This document shows positions 30,173 to 42,683 of a stretch of 64,000 nucleotides of DNA, piece after piece. The translations under genes were made by a program, and so were the position numbers. The notes under the pieces are model-generated. The model worked only from the letters and a program-made list of their open reading frames with translations. It was not told where the DNA came from and searched no databases. Each line of letters begins with the position of its first letter. Positions within the stretch are counted from its first letter, which is position 1. Source of the stretch: Orobanche coerulescens (Eukaryota > Streptophyta > Magnoliopsida > Lamiales > Orobanchaceae); NCBI GenBank assembly GCA_033398695.1, contig CM065816.1:133645358-133709357 (forward strand), read 5' to 3'.

Positions 30173-33100
30173 GTCGAGCACTAATACAACAATTGTGCAA
30201 AAGATGTTGCCTTCGTAAAAATCTATTTCAAGCCAAAACAAAACCCCATGGGAAAAATAAAAGCTTGATGAGGAAAAGAATGCAACGCACCAACATAGCA
30301 TGTCGTGTATACTCCCCCTGATGTATACATAACGACTCCCCCTGATGAGTACCTCAAATCATAGGAGTCGGATGCCAAGTTGCCCTCACAACTATACCAA
30401 GGAAAAACCCAGTGGGAAAAATACCTCTTGGTCTAAGTTTAACAAAAGTACAACGCATCATTGTATGGATGTTCTCATAGGTCGCCTCGTTAAAAACCTT
30501 ACCAAGTGAAAACCCAGTGGGAAAAACAAACCTTGGTCTAAGGACAAAAAGAACGCGACACATCCAAAGTGCAGAGTCGCTAAAGACTTATCAAGTTTTC
30601 TAAAGTCTTGACCTCCATGCACTAAATCAGTCATAACTTCTTCGATTCAATAGGTATCAACGAGACTGTAAGAACTTATGAAAACTAGACACCCGTAGCT
30701 TTTCATTCACATACAGTACGTAACCTAGATCGACCTGAGCAGATCACAAAGCTCTATCGAAGTTGACTCAGCAAATTACGGGACATATCCTGTCCTATTT
30801 TGCAACAATAGTCATATATCACTCAACATGATGGATGTGATCAAATGGTTGGTTTCCTTGGAAAGTAGACACAAACCTTTCCAATGGTACCAATTTCACC
30901 ATTTTTCATCAAGTGAGCTCCCCTATAGGTCATATGGGAGATAGACCAACACATTCTGGGCAGATTAGGGTATCAGTTTTCAAGTGTCCTTTTTATCGAG
31001 ATAGAGCGAGCTTCAAGCTTCTTGGTCAATCACAGACATTGCGTGAGCGCATCATAAGCCATCATCACAGTGTCTTTACCGGATTATTACGAATGAGTAC
31101 ATCGAGTCAAACATGGGTACATAATACTGTACTTTTCTCTTAAGACTTCATCATCACTTAAGTGAGCCAAGTCTTATGATGACTTTGACTAATCATTGGG
31201 AATCATATAGGCATTACTTTATCGTCTCTTAGGGAAACCGTCCCTTAGATTGCCTTAAATCGATTGATGAATATGCATCATCAAGTGTCCCCAAGATCCT
31301 TTCATTCTTAACTTTGGATTTAGCGGAATCTCTTAGTCTCACAAGAGTACATCACTATAAACCCTTAGTTTTACACGCAAAAGCTTCATATCTCTTCCAA
31401 ATCAAGTATATACTTAGTATGCGTTCCCGACATTCACTTGTCGACGCGCTCCGTGGTCAGGAGCCACTTGATTTGAGTCTGATCCACCACGAGATCCTTT
31501 TTGTCACTTAACTTAGTTCCCCACTAAGATAAGATTTAACCACAAGCTGCACGTCAGTTTTTGGGAAACTATCTAACTGAAAAGATAGTGGATGCTATAA
31601 CATCCATTACGATAGCACAACTAAGTTTCGTGTCATCGTAGTCGATTCCAGTGCGTTCATGAGAAACCTCGCACCATGAGGTGAGTTTAACTCCTTCTCT
31701 CACTCGCTTTAACAAAGTATACGGATAGATCTTATCTTTGGAGTGTCGGCACCACTTCAACAAAGGGCTATCACTTAGTTTATACTGAAATCGCATATGT
31801 TTCCATTTTTAGGCCAAGGCTACAACGTTGTAGATTTTCAACGAAGTATGGTTCGATTAAACTCACATTCCACGTCCTCATGAACCGGCTTTATTCATAG
31901 AGTACTCTTTATGGATTGGCATTCATTGAGGCGTCCCCCAATGATGACTATAATCCAGAATCACATGAGACGGATGAGTTCATTTGATCAGATGATCAAG
32001 TTTCATGTACCAAGCTCGCATACATTCTTAGCGAGAGTATTTATCGAACCAAATGGCATCCCAATACTCGATTAGATCCACGGCCTAGTAACACCATCTA
32101 CCACAATTTGTGGTGTTACCATATCACCATTTATAGGTGACGAACGTCCATGACCGGACACAATCCTTGCAGACATGTTTGCAGCATGTATTTAATCTCG
32201 TCACTTTAGGGAACTTGGTGAGGCACAGTAGGGACAAACTACGATAATTCCAAGTCGTTCTACTCGAACATGATCGTTCGCATCTCCCCCTAACGACGGG
32301 AAGACTGGCTCATCAAAGTGACTTACGAGATCGTCTGCCAAGGTATATTTTAAGCGGACTATGAGTGAAAGCGCATGTCATATTCATCATTTATAACCCG
32401 TCATAATGCGTTGTGGTGACGCACTTTGGCACATGAACATGTGGACGATAAAGGTTTTCAGTGTTAACACAATCCAGTTAACAAAATGCATATTGTTACA
32501 CTCGTAACTAAGCATTTGAATGATGATAGGTATAGGTGAATATGACATGTTGACCTATGCTACATAACTGTATCTACTGGTCTTGAGAATCCAACAAAAC
32601 CGCCACCATGCACCACCGGGATCGAACATGAAGAAACGATTGAACCGATGATAGGCCGTTGGTTTTATTGAACCTCTAGTGCTTTCTTGAAGAGTTCACT
32701 CCCTTCACCAGCCCCAAACACCTCAAAATTTCATGAGCATGTATAAACGGGTGTTTAGGATTCCAAAACCATCATCCTTGTGGTTAAAAACCGATCGAAA
32801 TGACATCGAACTGGTTGTTGGGACGGCTGGTGGTATGTGAAAACTTCATTTAAGTGGTTCACCTCCTTCCAAGTCTCCAAATGGCATCAAAATTTGTGAG
32901 AAGGTAGCCTTGGATGTTAGGAAGTATCGTTAAAATTTCACTTTAAGATCTGGTCTAAAAGTGGGTGAACCGACCTTTACAATGACTGGTCCGCAAGTTG
33001 GACAACCATAAACTCAGGTTTCATCAACTTATCAATCATTGTCAAAGGAACCACATAACATATAAATGTTATTACTTGAGTACGACCATTTGTGAACACC

Positions 33101-33716
33101 ATCATAGAATCATAAGCCGCCCAGTCTAATACTTATGATCATGTATGTATAAGGACTTGGTGAAAAGGGAGGACTCAGCACCATGCTTATGCGAGTCGCT
33201 ACATTATTCTCTTTAGCATAGGAGGGCGTCATCTCCTAATCGTGCCAAAGAATAGGCTTAAATCAACGAACATGGCTAAAAAGGATCATCGGGGGGGTCT
33301 TTGGCGTCACACATGCTTATGAAAGCAAGACGCGGATGACATAAATATCATCATCGGTCATGAGCCTTGGTCACGACTCCACCAACGTACTTTGGTGTCT
33401 TTGATCCAATTAGTTTCTTTGTTCAAAGAAAATTATGTCCATGATAATACCGTGGTATATGGATCATCAAATTGTCCAAACTCCAGACTATTAAAGCCTA
33501 AATGTGTCAATGTCCCAATACATCTTCTGGTTACACAAACCGATGCAAGCCGGACCATATTGACTCATGAATATTTTTCTTTTCACATATCCAATACAAG
33601 TGATGCATAAGATTTTATTTTAACAAATCATAATGAGATGCTATGAGTGATACACTTTGGCATATTTATCATCGAGTCATAACATGGTTCAATTGTTACG
33701 GAACATATGTGACTAG
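30173..33716 (-). other. Non-coding internal region of element C, left half
   Basis: No convincing frame is present on either strand. Near its left end there are three degenerate copies (about 30240, 30405 and 30510) of a unit containing AACCCAGTGGGAAAAA followed by CTTGGTCTAAG. The remainder is unique-looking sequence without recognisable domains. It ends at the D insertion, target ACTAG (33712-33716). Confidence 0.6.
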
Positions 33717-33874
33717 TGTAATATCCGGATTTATTACGGTGTATTTCATCTGTATTCAAACCATGTATTATTCGGATTGGTGGTTTTGATTATTGGAGTA
33801 TGATATTTCGTGCATTAATATCATTGTACATAAGTATAGAAACATGCAAAATTTGCTCAAACAACCTCGTGATA

Positions 33875-34105
33875 GCGCACGCTAAGAATGTATCTTAACG
33901 CGCGCTATCGGGCTATTATTAGCGCACGCTATGCAGGTAGGAGTTGCGTGCGCTAAGGACTCAATTATTGAGCGGGACAGCTAGCACATGCGCCACCCGG
34001 GACATGGGTCCGGATAAGATTCTCGCGGACGAGCCCGGACAATTCTGAAGTCAACCATTATTAGCGCACGCTAAGGAATGCTTAGTAGCGTGCGCTAACT
34101 TGTTA
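33875..34105. repeat. Palindrome array 1 in the D LTR
   Basis: Six or seven copies of the TAGCGCACGCTA-type 12-mer, including TTAACGCGCGCTA and TAGCGTGCGCTA, lie directly upstream of the TATA box at 34119. The same arrangement is at 44650-44885 in the 3' LTR. Confidence 0.8.
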
Positions 34106-34118
34106 AAATGCAGAATAT

Positions 34119-34127
34119 TATAAATAG
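34119..34127 (+). promoter_or_regulatory. TATA box of the D LTR
   Basis: TATAAATAG follows palindrome array 1, matching the layout in element B. An equivalent box lies near 44896. Confidence 0.55.
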
Positions 34128-34944
34128 GACAACAACTCGTTTTGGCTTGCATTTTACTCGTTCCTTCTGCATTCTTGAGAGGCCAGAGAGCTGTGATATC
34201 CTCCTACACACTTAGAACACATTTTGTGGATGTTTATATATTGGTTATCATTTGGGAATAATCATTGAAGTGGAATAGCACATTGGAGTGGCATACAACC
34301 AACCGGAGTCGGATTCTACCTTACGGTTCAGTGATTTTCATCATATTAAGGTATGTTCAATCTATCTCAAGACTTAGAGTTGGATTATAACGATTTGGAT
34401 GATCATGTTAACAAGATATGGATTTTCATAGATGAATTATCCAAGTATATCATGTTTGGAATATTGAGATGAATAAGCTTTAAGTACCTTGATTATAATC
34501 ATCATGATTCGAATCTTATTACACTGAATATGTAAAGAGAAGCTTCTATCACTGGTAATTCGAATCTAGTAGATGACTTCATAATAATCATGGACTTGAG
34601 TTTAACAATCATTATTGTTGGATAAATCTAAAGGATTGATCATGGAAAGATTTATCTAGTATAGATGGAACGTTTAAACCACTTCAGCATGATAATATTG
34701 ATTGATATAGAAGTGTTGATATCAACCGTTAAGCTTTTCGAATTGTCATATGAAGAATTGTAGTCGAAATGGAATATGGTTTATATGGTATGCATATCCT
34801 TGAATCCGAAGTTGTTGTTATCCGTAAGATCATTCAGAATCGTATATACATGATATTCATGGAGGTAACATGAAGTATCACGGAAGATTTCATTGTTTCG
34901 ATCATGGCGAGAACAGTTTACTGCTCAGCAGTAAACTGCCATGC

Positions 34945-35175
34945 ACAGATAGCGCACACTATGCTTTGATTATTAACGTGCGCTATCGAGCACGAGTTAG
35001 CATACGCTATGTTTGGTACGTAACGTACGTTAGGCCAACAGACGAGTCAGTCGACTGATCAGTGAAGTACTGACCATACATAGTTAGCGTGTGCTAGGCT
35101 TTGTTGTTTGCGTGCGCTATCGAGCAGACTTAACGCACGCTACACAGAGTACTTAGCGTGCGCTAAGCAGTTCAG
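34945..35175. repeat. Palindrome array 2 in the D LTR
   Basis: About eight further copies of the 12-mer lie some 820 bp downstream of the TATA box, within the transcribed part of the LTR. Counterparts are at about 38000-38210 (inverted), 38480-38700 and 45725-45930, where many copies are eroded by small changes. Confidence 0.75.
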
Positions 35176-35973
35176 GCAGATTGCGTTTTATGAACTTTTG
35201 ACCGTAAATCGAATTGTTAAACATTCGTACGACGTGAGATAAATCCTATATCATTTCTTTTGTTAAGGTTTGGTCTCGTTACGTGATTGATTGAGGAGGA
35301 CGACCTTCGAGTGTTCATTTTCGTGGAAGTGTTGTTATTGTCTTCAAATCGAGGCAAGTACTCTAATTGTTTTATGTATTGTTGTTATACATATTGTCGT
35401 GCATGTATGTCGTTGTTGTATGTCCACCTCTTGTTGGTCCGATGGGATCATCGGGGGATCTATGCTAGCGTGCACTGGATCATCGGACGGGTTTTTCCAC
35501 CACGGGTTGATGTGACGGGATCATCGTGGGTTCTAGGCAGTGAATGCTGGATCGACGGAATTACCATGTGTATGTTATGATATCATGTTGTGATTATCAG
35601 TTGTGTATGTTATGTTTGAGTTTCTCGTAGGAGAAGACTCGTTGGACATTTTATCATTTACGTTATTATTATTATTCTGCGTGTGACGTTGAAATAATAT
35701 GTTGTGGTACTTGTACTAGCATCGTTGTGCTAATTCCTTCGGGGGTGAACATTTTGTTTATGTTCAGGATCCAGGAGAGCGGGAAAACAACCACTGGAGC
35801 TGCATGACGACGAGGGTGTAGAGTGATGTTCCGGCCGGGTTATTTATCTGTTGTTTATTCGTTAATTCAATAAGTACTCGAGTACGAAGTCATTTGTGAA
35901 ATCGTTTGAATTTGGTGTTGTATTATTAAGTTCCCGTTGAACTATTGTACTTTCAGTATTGCGTCAGGATTGT

Positions 35974-37073
35974 GGTATTCATACAATATAAAAAAACCAT
36001 TCACAACCTAGTTGATACCAACATGTTGTTCATGGACCGTTCCTAGAAAACAAAACTCCGTAATCTAATTACAAGTCTTCGTCTTGAATCTTCGTCTTCT
36101 CGAAATGGATCTTCCTCCGGTCTTCGTCATTACATATAAATTTTACATTGAAAATTGCATCCTAGATATAAATATTTCTAGTAAAATAAATAGGCTCAAA
36201 ATGGCCTTTACAACCCAATCGAATAAAATGAACGATTCAAAAACTAAGTCCACGAACCACATCACCATTCAAAAATAATGCATCCAACACATTAAATAAA
36301 TGGCATTCATAATGAATCTGAATATTGATCCAATCAATATAAAACAATCCATCCAAAATGAATTAATCCAATTAATTCAAACAACCGTCAATTTTAACTT
36401 GTTCCGGACGAGAAAATATTTCATTAAATTAATTTCCCTAAGAATATAATTACCATAATTAAATCTTAGTCAAATTAAATCCAATTTAATTTGTGGGAAA
36501 TTAATTATCGAACGAAATATAAAAAACGGAGTCGGAAAACACGACCGGGCCAAACCCGGGACACTGCCAAAGGCCGCGAAAGCGTGGCCGCACAGGTGCC
36601 GAGCACGGCCGCAATCCCGCCGACCAGACTCGCTGCCGCTGCACCGCGGTCCATACAGCAGATCATGAGGCAAGGCTCCTGCGGCCTCCAAGTCACAGTT
36701 TTACGCTGCTCATTTTTTCGCCCCGATTTTAAAAATAATATTTTTCTAATCTTTATATTACTCATTTAAATCAGTTTCTCAAACGAAAAATAGATTTATA
36801 TTGTAACATAAAATCATGAAAAATTAATTTAGATGAAAAATAGAAAATCAACGATTAATACGATTATGATTCCAAATCATACACCATCTAATCGAGCATT
36901 CTAAATGCTAATATCGAATATACGATCGCAAGACCTACGCTCCGATACCACTGTTGGACAATAGAAAACTTGATCGCAACGAAAATTAATTCGATACCAT
37001 ATTCCGCCATTAATTCGAGTCGGACACCCCCGTTATAATCATATTAGCGCGTAATACGTAATAAATCATATTC
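35974..37073 (-). mobile_element. Fragment X: start of another LTR element, non-coding
   Basis: On the minus strand, TGGTATCGGAGC (plus 36939-36950) follows two bases after an LTR end reading TCCAACA (plus 36952), so 36952-37073 is the end of an LTR and 35974-36938 the beginning of an internal region. No gag is readable. A GC-rich island (about 36530-36710) contrasts with the AT-rich rest. It sits between a forward and an inverted piece of the D LTR, and both of its own ends are lost. Confidence 0.55.
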
Positions 37074-38350
37074 TGTAATACCCCCGATATATTCAGGAAT
37101 ATTACAGCGCCGTAAATCCTTTACACAAGGATTTACAAGGCTGAAGAATTGAACAGACATTAAAAGGTATTAACTAATGGAAATAACGGAATTTAGAATA
37201 CAACAATCCTGACCCAATACTGAAAGTACAATAGTTCAACGGGAACTTAATAATACAACACCAAATTCAAACGATTTCACAAATGACTTCGTACTCGAGT
37301 ACTTATTGAATTAACGAATAAACAACAGATAAATAACCGGCCGAACATCACTCTACACCTCGTCGTCATGCGGCTCGGTGGTTGTTTTCCGCTCTCTGGA
37401 TCTCGAACATAAACAAAATGTTCACCCCGAAGGGTTAGCACAACGATGCTAGTACAAGTACCACAACATATTATTTCAACGTCACACGCAGAATAATAAT
37501 AATAACGTAAATGATAAAATGTCCAACGAGTCTTCTCCTACGAGAAACTCAAACATAACATACACAACTGATAATCACAATATGATATCATAACATACAC
37601 ATGATAATTCCGTCGATCCAGCGTTCACTGCCTAGAACCCACGATGATCCCGTCACATCAACCCGTGGTGGAAAAACCCGTCCGATGATCCAGCGCACGC
37701 TAGCATAGATCCCCCGATGATCCCGTTGGACCAACACGAGGTGGACATACAACAACGACATACATGCACGACAATATGTATAACAACAATACATAAAACA
37801 ATTAGAGTACTTGCCTCGATTTGAAGACAATAACAACACTTCCACGAAAATGAACACTCGTAGGTCGTCGTCCTCAATCAATCACGTAACGAGACCAAAC
37901 CTTAACAAAAGAAATGATATAGGATTTATCTCACGTCATACGAATGTTTAACAATTCGATTTACGGTCAAAAGCTCATAAAACGCATCGCTGAAGCGCTT
38001 AGCGCTAAGTACTGCAGTAGCGTGCGTTAAGTCTGCTCGATAGCGCACGCAAACAACAAAGCCTAGCGCACGCTAACTATGTATGGTCAGTACTTCACTG
38101 ATCAGTCGACTGACTCGTCTGTTGGCCTAACGTACGTTATGTACCAAACATAGCGTACGCTAACTCGTGCTCGATAGCGCACGTTAATAATCAAAGCATA
38201 GCGTCGCTATTCATGCATGGCGATTTCTGCCGAGCAAGAATCGCTCGCCATGATCGAAACAATGAAATCTTCCGTGATACTTCATGTTACCTCCATGAAT
38301 ATCATGTATATACGATTCTGAATGATCTTACGGATAACAACAACTTCGGA
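37074..38350 (-). repeat. Inverted copy of the D LTR 3' part
   Basis: It reads as the complement of the last 1.27 kb of the D LTR, from TGTAATACCCCCGATAT at 37074 to CTTCGGA at 38350. It forms the left arm of a large palindrome with 38351-39614. Confidence 0.85.
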
Positions 38351-39614
38351 AGATCATTCAGAATCGTAAGATCATTCAGAATCGTATATACATGATATTC
38401 ATGGAGGTAACATGAAGTATCACGGAAGATTTCATTGTTTCGATCATGGCGAATAATCTTCGCCGGCGAAAGCGCCATGCATGATAGCGACGCTATGCTT
38501 TGATTATTAACGTGCGCTATCGAGCACGCAGTTAGCGACGCTATGTTTGGTGCGTAACGCACGTTAGCCAATGACGAAGTCACCGACCGATCGATGAAGT
38601 ACCGACCATACATAGTTAGCGCGGCGCTAGGCTTTGTTGTTTGCGCGTCGCTATCGAAAGCGCACTTAACGACGCTATTACAGAGTACTTAGCGTGCGCT
38701 AAGCCGGCAGATTGCGGTTTATGAACTTTGACCATAAATCGAATTGTTAAACATTCGTACGACGTGAGATAAATCCTATATCATTTCTTTTGTTAAGGTT
38801 TGGTCTCGTTACGTGATTGATTGAGGAGGACGACCTTCGAGTGTTCATTTTCGTGGAAGTGTTGTTATTGTCTTCAAATCGAGGCAAGTACTCTAATTGT
38901 TTTATGTATTGTTGTTATACATATTGTCGTGCATGTATGTCGTTGTTGTATGTCCACCTCGTGTTGGTCCGACGATCATCGGGATCTATGCTAGCGTCTT
39001 GTGGATCATCGGACGGGTTTTTCCACCACGGGTTGATCCGACGGATCATCGTGGGTTCTAGGCGATGAACGCTGATCGACGGAATTACCATGTGTATGTT
39101 ATGATATCATGTTGTAATTATCGATTGTGTATGTTATGTTTGAGTTTCGTAGGAGAAGACTCGTTGACATTTTATCATTTACGTTATTATTATTATTTCG
39201 TGTGACGTTGAAATAATATGTTGTGGTACTTGTACTAGCATCGTTGTGCTAACCCCTTCGGGGTGAACATTTTGTTTATGTTCGAGATCGAGAGAGCGGG
39301 AAAACAACCACGGAGCCATGACGACGAGTGTAGAGTGATGTTCCGGCCGGGTTATTTATCTGTTGTTTATTCGTTAATTCAATAAGTACTCGAGTACGAA
39401 GTCATTTGTGAAATCGTTTGAATTTGGTGTTGTATTATTAAGTTCCCATTGAACTATTGTACTTTCAGTATTGGGTCAGGATTGTTGTATTCTAAATTCC
39501 GTTATTTCCATTAGTTAATACCTTTTAATGTATGTTCAATTCTTCAGCCTTGTAAATCCTTGTGTAAAGGATTTACGGCGCTGTAATATTCCTGAATATA
39601 TCGGGGGTGTTACA
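38351..39614 (+). repeat. 5' LTR of D, last segment (right palindrome arm)
   Basis: This forward copy runs to GGTGTTACA at 39614 just before the primer site. A short direct duplication of AGATCATTCAGAATCGTA marks the palindrome centre. CAG/CTG-containing words are changed here much more often than in the left arm or at 34800-35970. Confidence 0.85.
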
Positions 39615-39619
39615 GAATA

Positions 39620-39632
39620 TGGTATCGGAGCT
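39620..39632 (+). other. Primer-binding site of element D
   Basis: TGGTATCGGAGCT starts five bases after the LTR end, the same spacing as in B. It is an iMet-type site with one mismatch. Confidence 0.8.
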
Positions 39633-39849
39633 AAGATTATGGATATCTTGGCCGTTGGGTTAAAATAGGTGTCATTTATGTCTTTTGAAGTAACCGGCCG
39701 TGAATGACATCACTGCACTGCCTACGTCTTCATGCGAACGGTGGTTGTAAGTTCCTAAACTCTATCTCGTTCTTTACATGTTGTGTCTCTTTATACTCGA
39801 ATATTAGAACGATGTTGTTTCCTGTATATTGAGTATTTGTGCTTACAGT

Positions 39850-41080
39850 ATGTTGAGAGGCGGACGTGGACGTGGTCGCGGTCGTGGACGCGGACGGAGG
39901 AATCTTTGAAAGGAAGCGTCGCCTTCTAACCGAGGCCGTCATAGCTCAGGCGAGCCGCAACAATCTATTAATAACGAACCAGATCCTGCTGTACCAGAGA
40001 TCCTTCGTCAAGTGGTGAATCAGATGACTCAGTTCGCCCAGGTCGTGGACCGAATGCAAGTGGCGGTGGGACTACAGCAGGGAGAAAGACAGCAAGGGAT
40101 CCCAGACATGGGAAATCGAGGTGACCGGTGGCTGCAAGAGGTGGCAAAGATGCAACCACCCAAATTCGACGGTATTTCTGAGACTCCCACCTGGGACCAT
40201 TGGTTGAAGGAACTGGAGAAAATATTCGCCGGAAATAAGCGCCTGCAATAGGAGAGCCTCTATCGCTCAATATTTTACGATAGGAAGCGTCCGAATGGTG
40301 GGAAGCCATTCGGCCTGTAGACCATGATGCCAATTGGGCAGAGTTTAGATTGATGATGGAAGCTCGATTGCCCTCGTCCCGTGAGGAAGCCAAAGTTCGG
40401 GAGTTTTTCTCCGCCCGACCTTGATGTGCGGTATCCCGTGCGATTAAGGCGTTTAACTAACGGTGGCATTTGTTCGACATCCGGTCGAGCAGATGCGAAA
40501 TGATGATCCATTTCGATATGAGGATGAAACCGAGAAATCCAGGTACATGTCCGGATTTGAATGTACCACACTCCGTCAATACCAGGATAAGGCGTTGGCA
40601 TATGAGATCAAGGAAGCGGCCATGGAGAAATTTTGAGAATCGAAGCGAGAAAGTCTCTGGTACTTTTACGAGCACAAGAAACGGGGCCCGTAAGGCCCAG
40701 TCATCCTTTCACTCTTTCAAGAAACCTCCGCACCTAGTTAGGAGCGGAAAGAACTTCGAGCGACATCAACTATTGATGTTACCAGAAATGCTTTAACTGC
40801 GCCCCAGACAGGCACTATCGACGGAATTGCCCCCTTCCTGCCGTGACTTGTTTTGATTGTGGACGAGAGGGACATCGGGCAGTGTTTTGTGAAGAGGCTG
40901 CAAAGTCTTTTAGAGCCCGTACACCACAGCCAGCCCAGAAGGAAGCCAGTATCCAACAGACGCAGCAAAGTGTTCAGATGCCTCAGAATTTTGGCCGCGG
41001 ACGAGGCAGAGGACAATGGGACCGTAAGGGGACATCGAGTGCCGGATCTGCTCCCCCACGTCTATACGAGATGAGGAGGA
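39850..41080 (+). pseudogene. Element D gag
   Basis: The ATG at 39850 opens an Arg-Gly repeat (MLRGGRGRGRGRGRG), as in B, that stops with TGA at 39907. Capsid sequence is readable in pieces (ILRQVVNQMTQF; PPKFDGISETPTWDHWLKEL near 40150-40215) until TAG at about 40249. Beyond that, frameshifts break the rest of the capsid. The second zinc knuckle CFDCGREGHRAVFC (about 40849-40890) is intact; the first is damaged. An acidic and proline-poor linker leads to protease. Confidence 0.8.
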
Positions 41081-41706
41081 CAGACGATCAGGATGCTGCT
41101 ATCGCATCAGGTACTGTCCAGATCCTTTCCCAGCCAGTTAGCGTTTTATTCGATACAGGAGCTACGCATTCTTTTATATCCTTGTCTTGTATTAATCGTT
41201 TGAATATTTCCGGTTTTCATACTTGTGAACCTTATGTTGTTGGTTTACCGAGTGGAGAGAGGATTGTCGGAAATTTAGAAACTAGAAATTTCCCTGTATC
41301 ATTTGGAGGCAGAGAGTGGCTCTCAAATATGATCGTGATAGAAATGCAAGGAGACGACCTGATACTCGGAGACGATTGGCTTAATCGATATGGAGCAATT
41401 GTGAACTACCGAAGGAGGAATATCTCGCTGATCGCTGACGATGGTTCCGAAATATTATTCGAGGGGTGGAAACCGGGAAGCTCAGGAAAATTAATCAAAG
41501 CGATGAAAGCTGTCAGATTGTTGAAACAGGGCTGTACCGGATATTGGTGTTATGCAATGAAGAAAGAAGACGAAATTGTGGAACTTTCATCCATTCCTGT
41601 TGTGAACGAATTCCCAGATGTATTTCCTGACGAGTTACCTGGACTACCTCCACGAAGGGATGTGGAATTTACCATTGGTGGAACCCGGAGCTACTCCAAT
41701 TTCTAA
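41081..41706 (+). pseudogene. Element D protease
   Basis: The frame open from 40843 to 41706 carries LFDTGATHSFIS (about 41149-41184), the D-T-G active site, and ILGDDWLNRYGAIV (about 41356-41400). It ends by frameshift just before the RT start, at GGTGGAACC (about 41675), where two bases seem to be missing relative to relatives. The protease itself looks intact. Confidence 0.85.
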
Positions 41707-42682
41707 GGCGCCGTATCTTATGGCACCTCTTGAGATGTCTGACCGAAGAAGCGGTGGAGGATTCTTGGACAAGGGCTATATTGACCAAGCGTTTCACCAC
41801 AGGAGCGCCAGTTCTTTTTGTCCGAAAGAAGGATGGGTCCTCCGACTGTGTATTGACTATCGAGAGCTGAACAAGATGACGATTAAGAACAAATATCCGT
41901 TGCCATGGATTGATGATCTGTTTGACCAGCTGCAAAGGGCAACAGTATTTTCTAAGATCGATCTGAGATCAGGATACCATCAGCTGAGGATTAAGGGATC
42001 TGATGTTCCGAAATCAGCATTCAGAACTCGCTACGGACATTATGAGTTTGTAGTGATGCCGTTTGGTCTCACTAACGCACCTGCTGTATTTATGCAATTG
42101 ATGAACAGAGTGTTCATTGAATTTTTGGACAAATTTGTGGTCGTGTTCATTGATGACATTCTGGTGTATTCTAAGAGCCCGGAAGAACATGCGCAGCATT
42201 TGCGTATTGTATTGGAACTTTTGAGAAACGAGCAATTGTACGCCAAACTTTCTACGTGTGAATTCTGGCTAAAGGAAGTAATGTTCCTCGGACATGTGGT
42301 GTCAGCTAAAGGAGTCCGAGTAGATCCTCAGAAGATCGAAGCAATTATGGATTGGAAGCCTCCAAAGAACGTGAAAGAAGTCCGAAGCTTCTTAGGACTT
42401 GCTGGATATTATCGTCGATTCGTGGAAGGGTTTTCTAAAATCTCCCGCCCACTTACTTGACTCCTGCAGAAAACTCAAAAGTTTGAGTGGAATGAGTTGT
42501 GTCAGATTAGCTTTGATGAATTGAAGAAGAGATTGACGACGGCACCGATTCTATCACTTCCACAGGGAACTGGAGGATTCATAGTTTATAGTGATGCTTC
42601 GAACCAAGGACTCGGGTGCATATTGATGCAGAATGATAAGGTGATCGCTTATGCGTCACGACAGCTGATACCCGACACATGA
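41618..42682 (+). pseudogene. Element D reverse transcriptase and RNase H start
   Basis: RT motifs are [49 protein letters not shown] and [12 protein letters not shown] (about 41850-42180), all intact. The first part (about 41735-41820) is scrambled by several small indels that coincide with CAG/CTG words in relatives. TGA at 42458 and a roughly 20-bp deletion near 42670 break the connection to RNase H (YSDASNQGLGCILMQ). Confidence 0.88.
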
Positions 42683-42683
42683 T

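Larger units (their letters stand above)
33717..35973 (+). repeat. 5' LTR of D, first segment
   Basis: It matches 44502-46750 of the 3' LTR from its TG start to GTCAGGATTGT, where fragment X begins. It carries two palindrome arrays and a TATA box. Confidence 0.88.

Noticed and set aside
35287..35580. A small host gene repeated at 35287, 37588, 38817 and 46052
   Set aside because: These frames are the same stretch of the D LTR in its different copies, with no protein family and disrupted in some copies.
36470..36769. Opposing small open frames in the GC-rich island of fragment X
   Set aside because: Short, overlapping on both strands, Arg/Ala/Gly-rich by composition and not matched by any recognisable motif.
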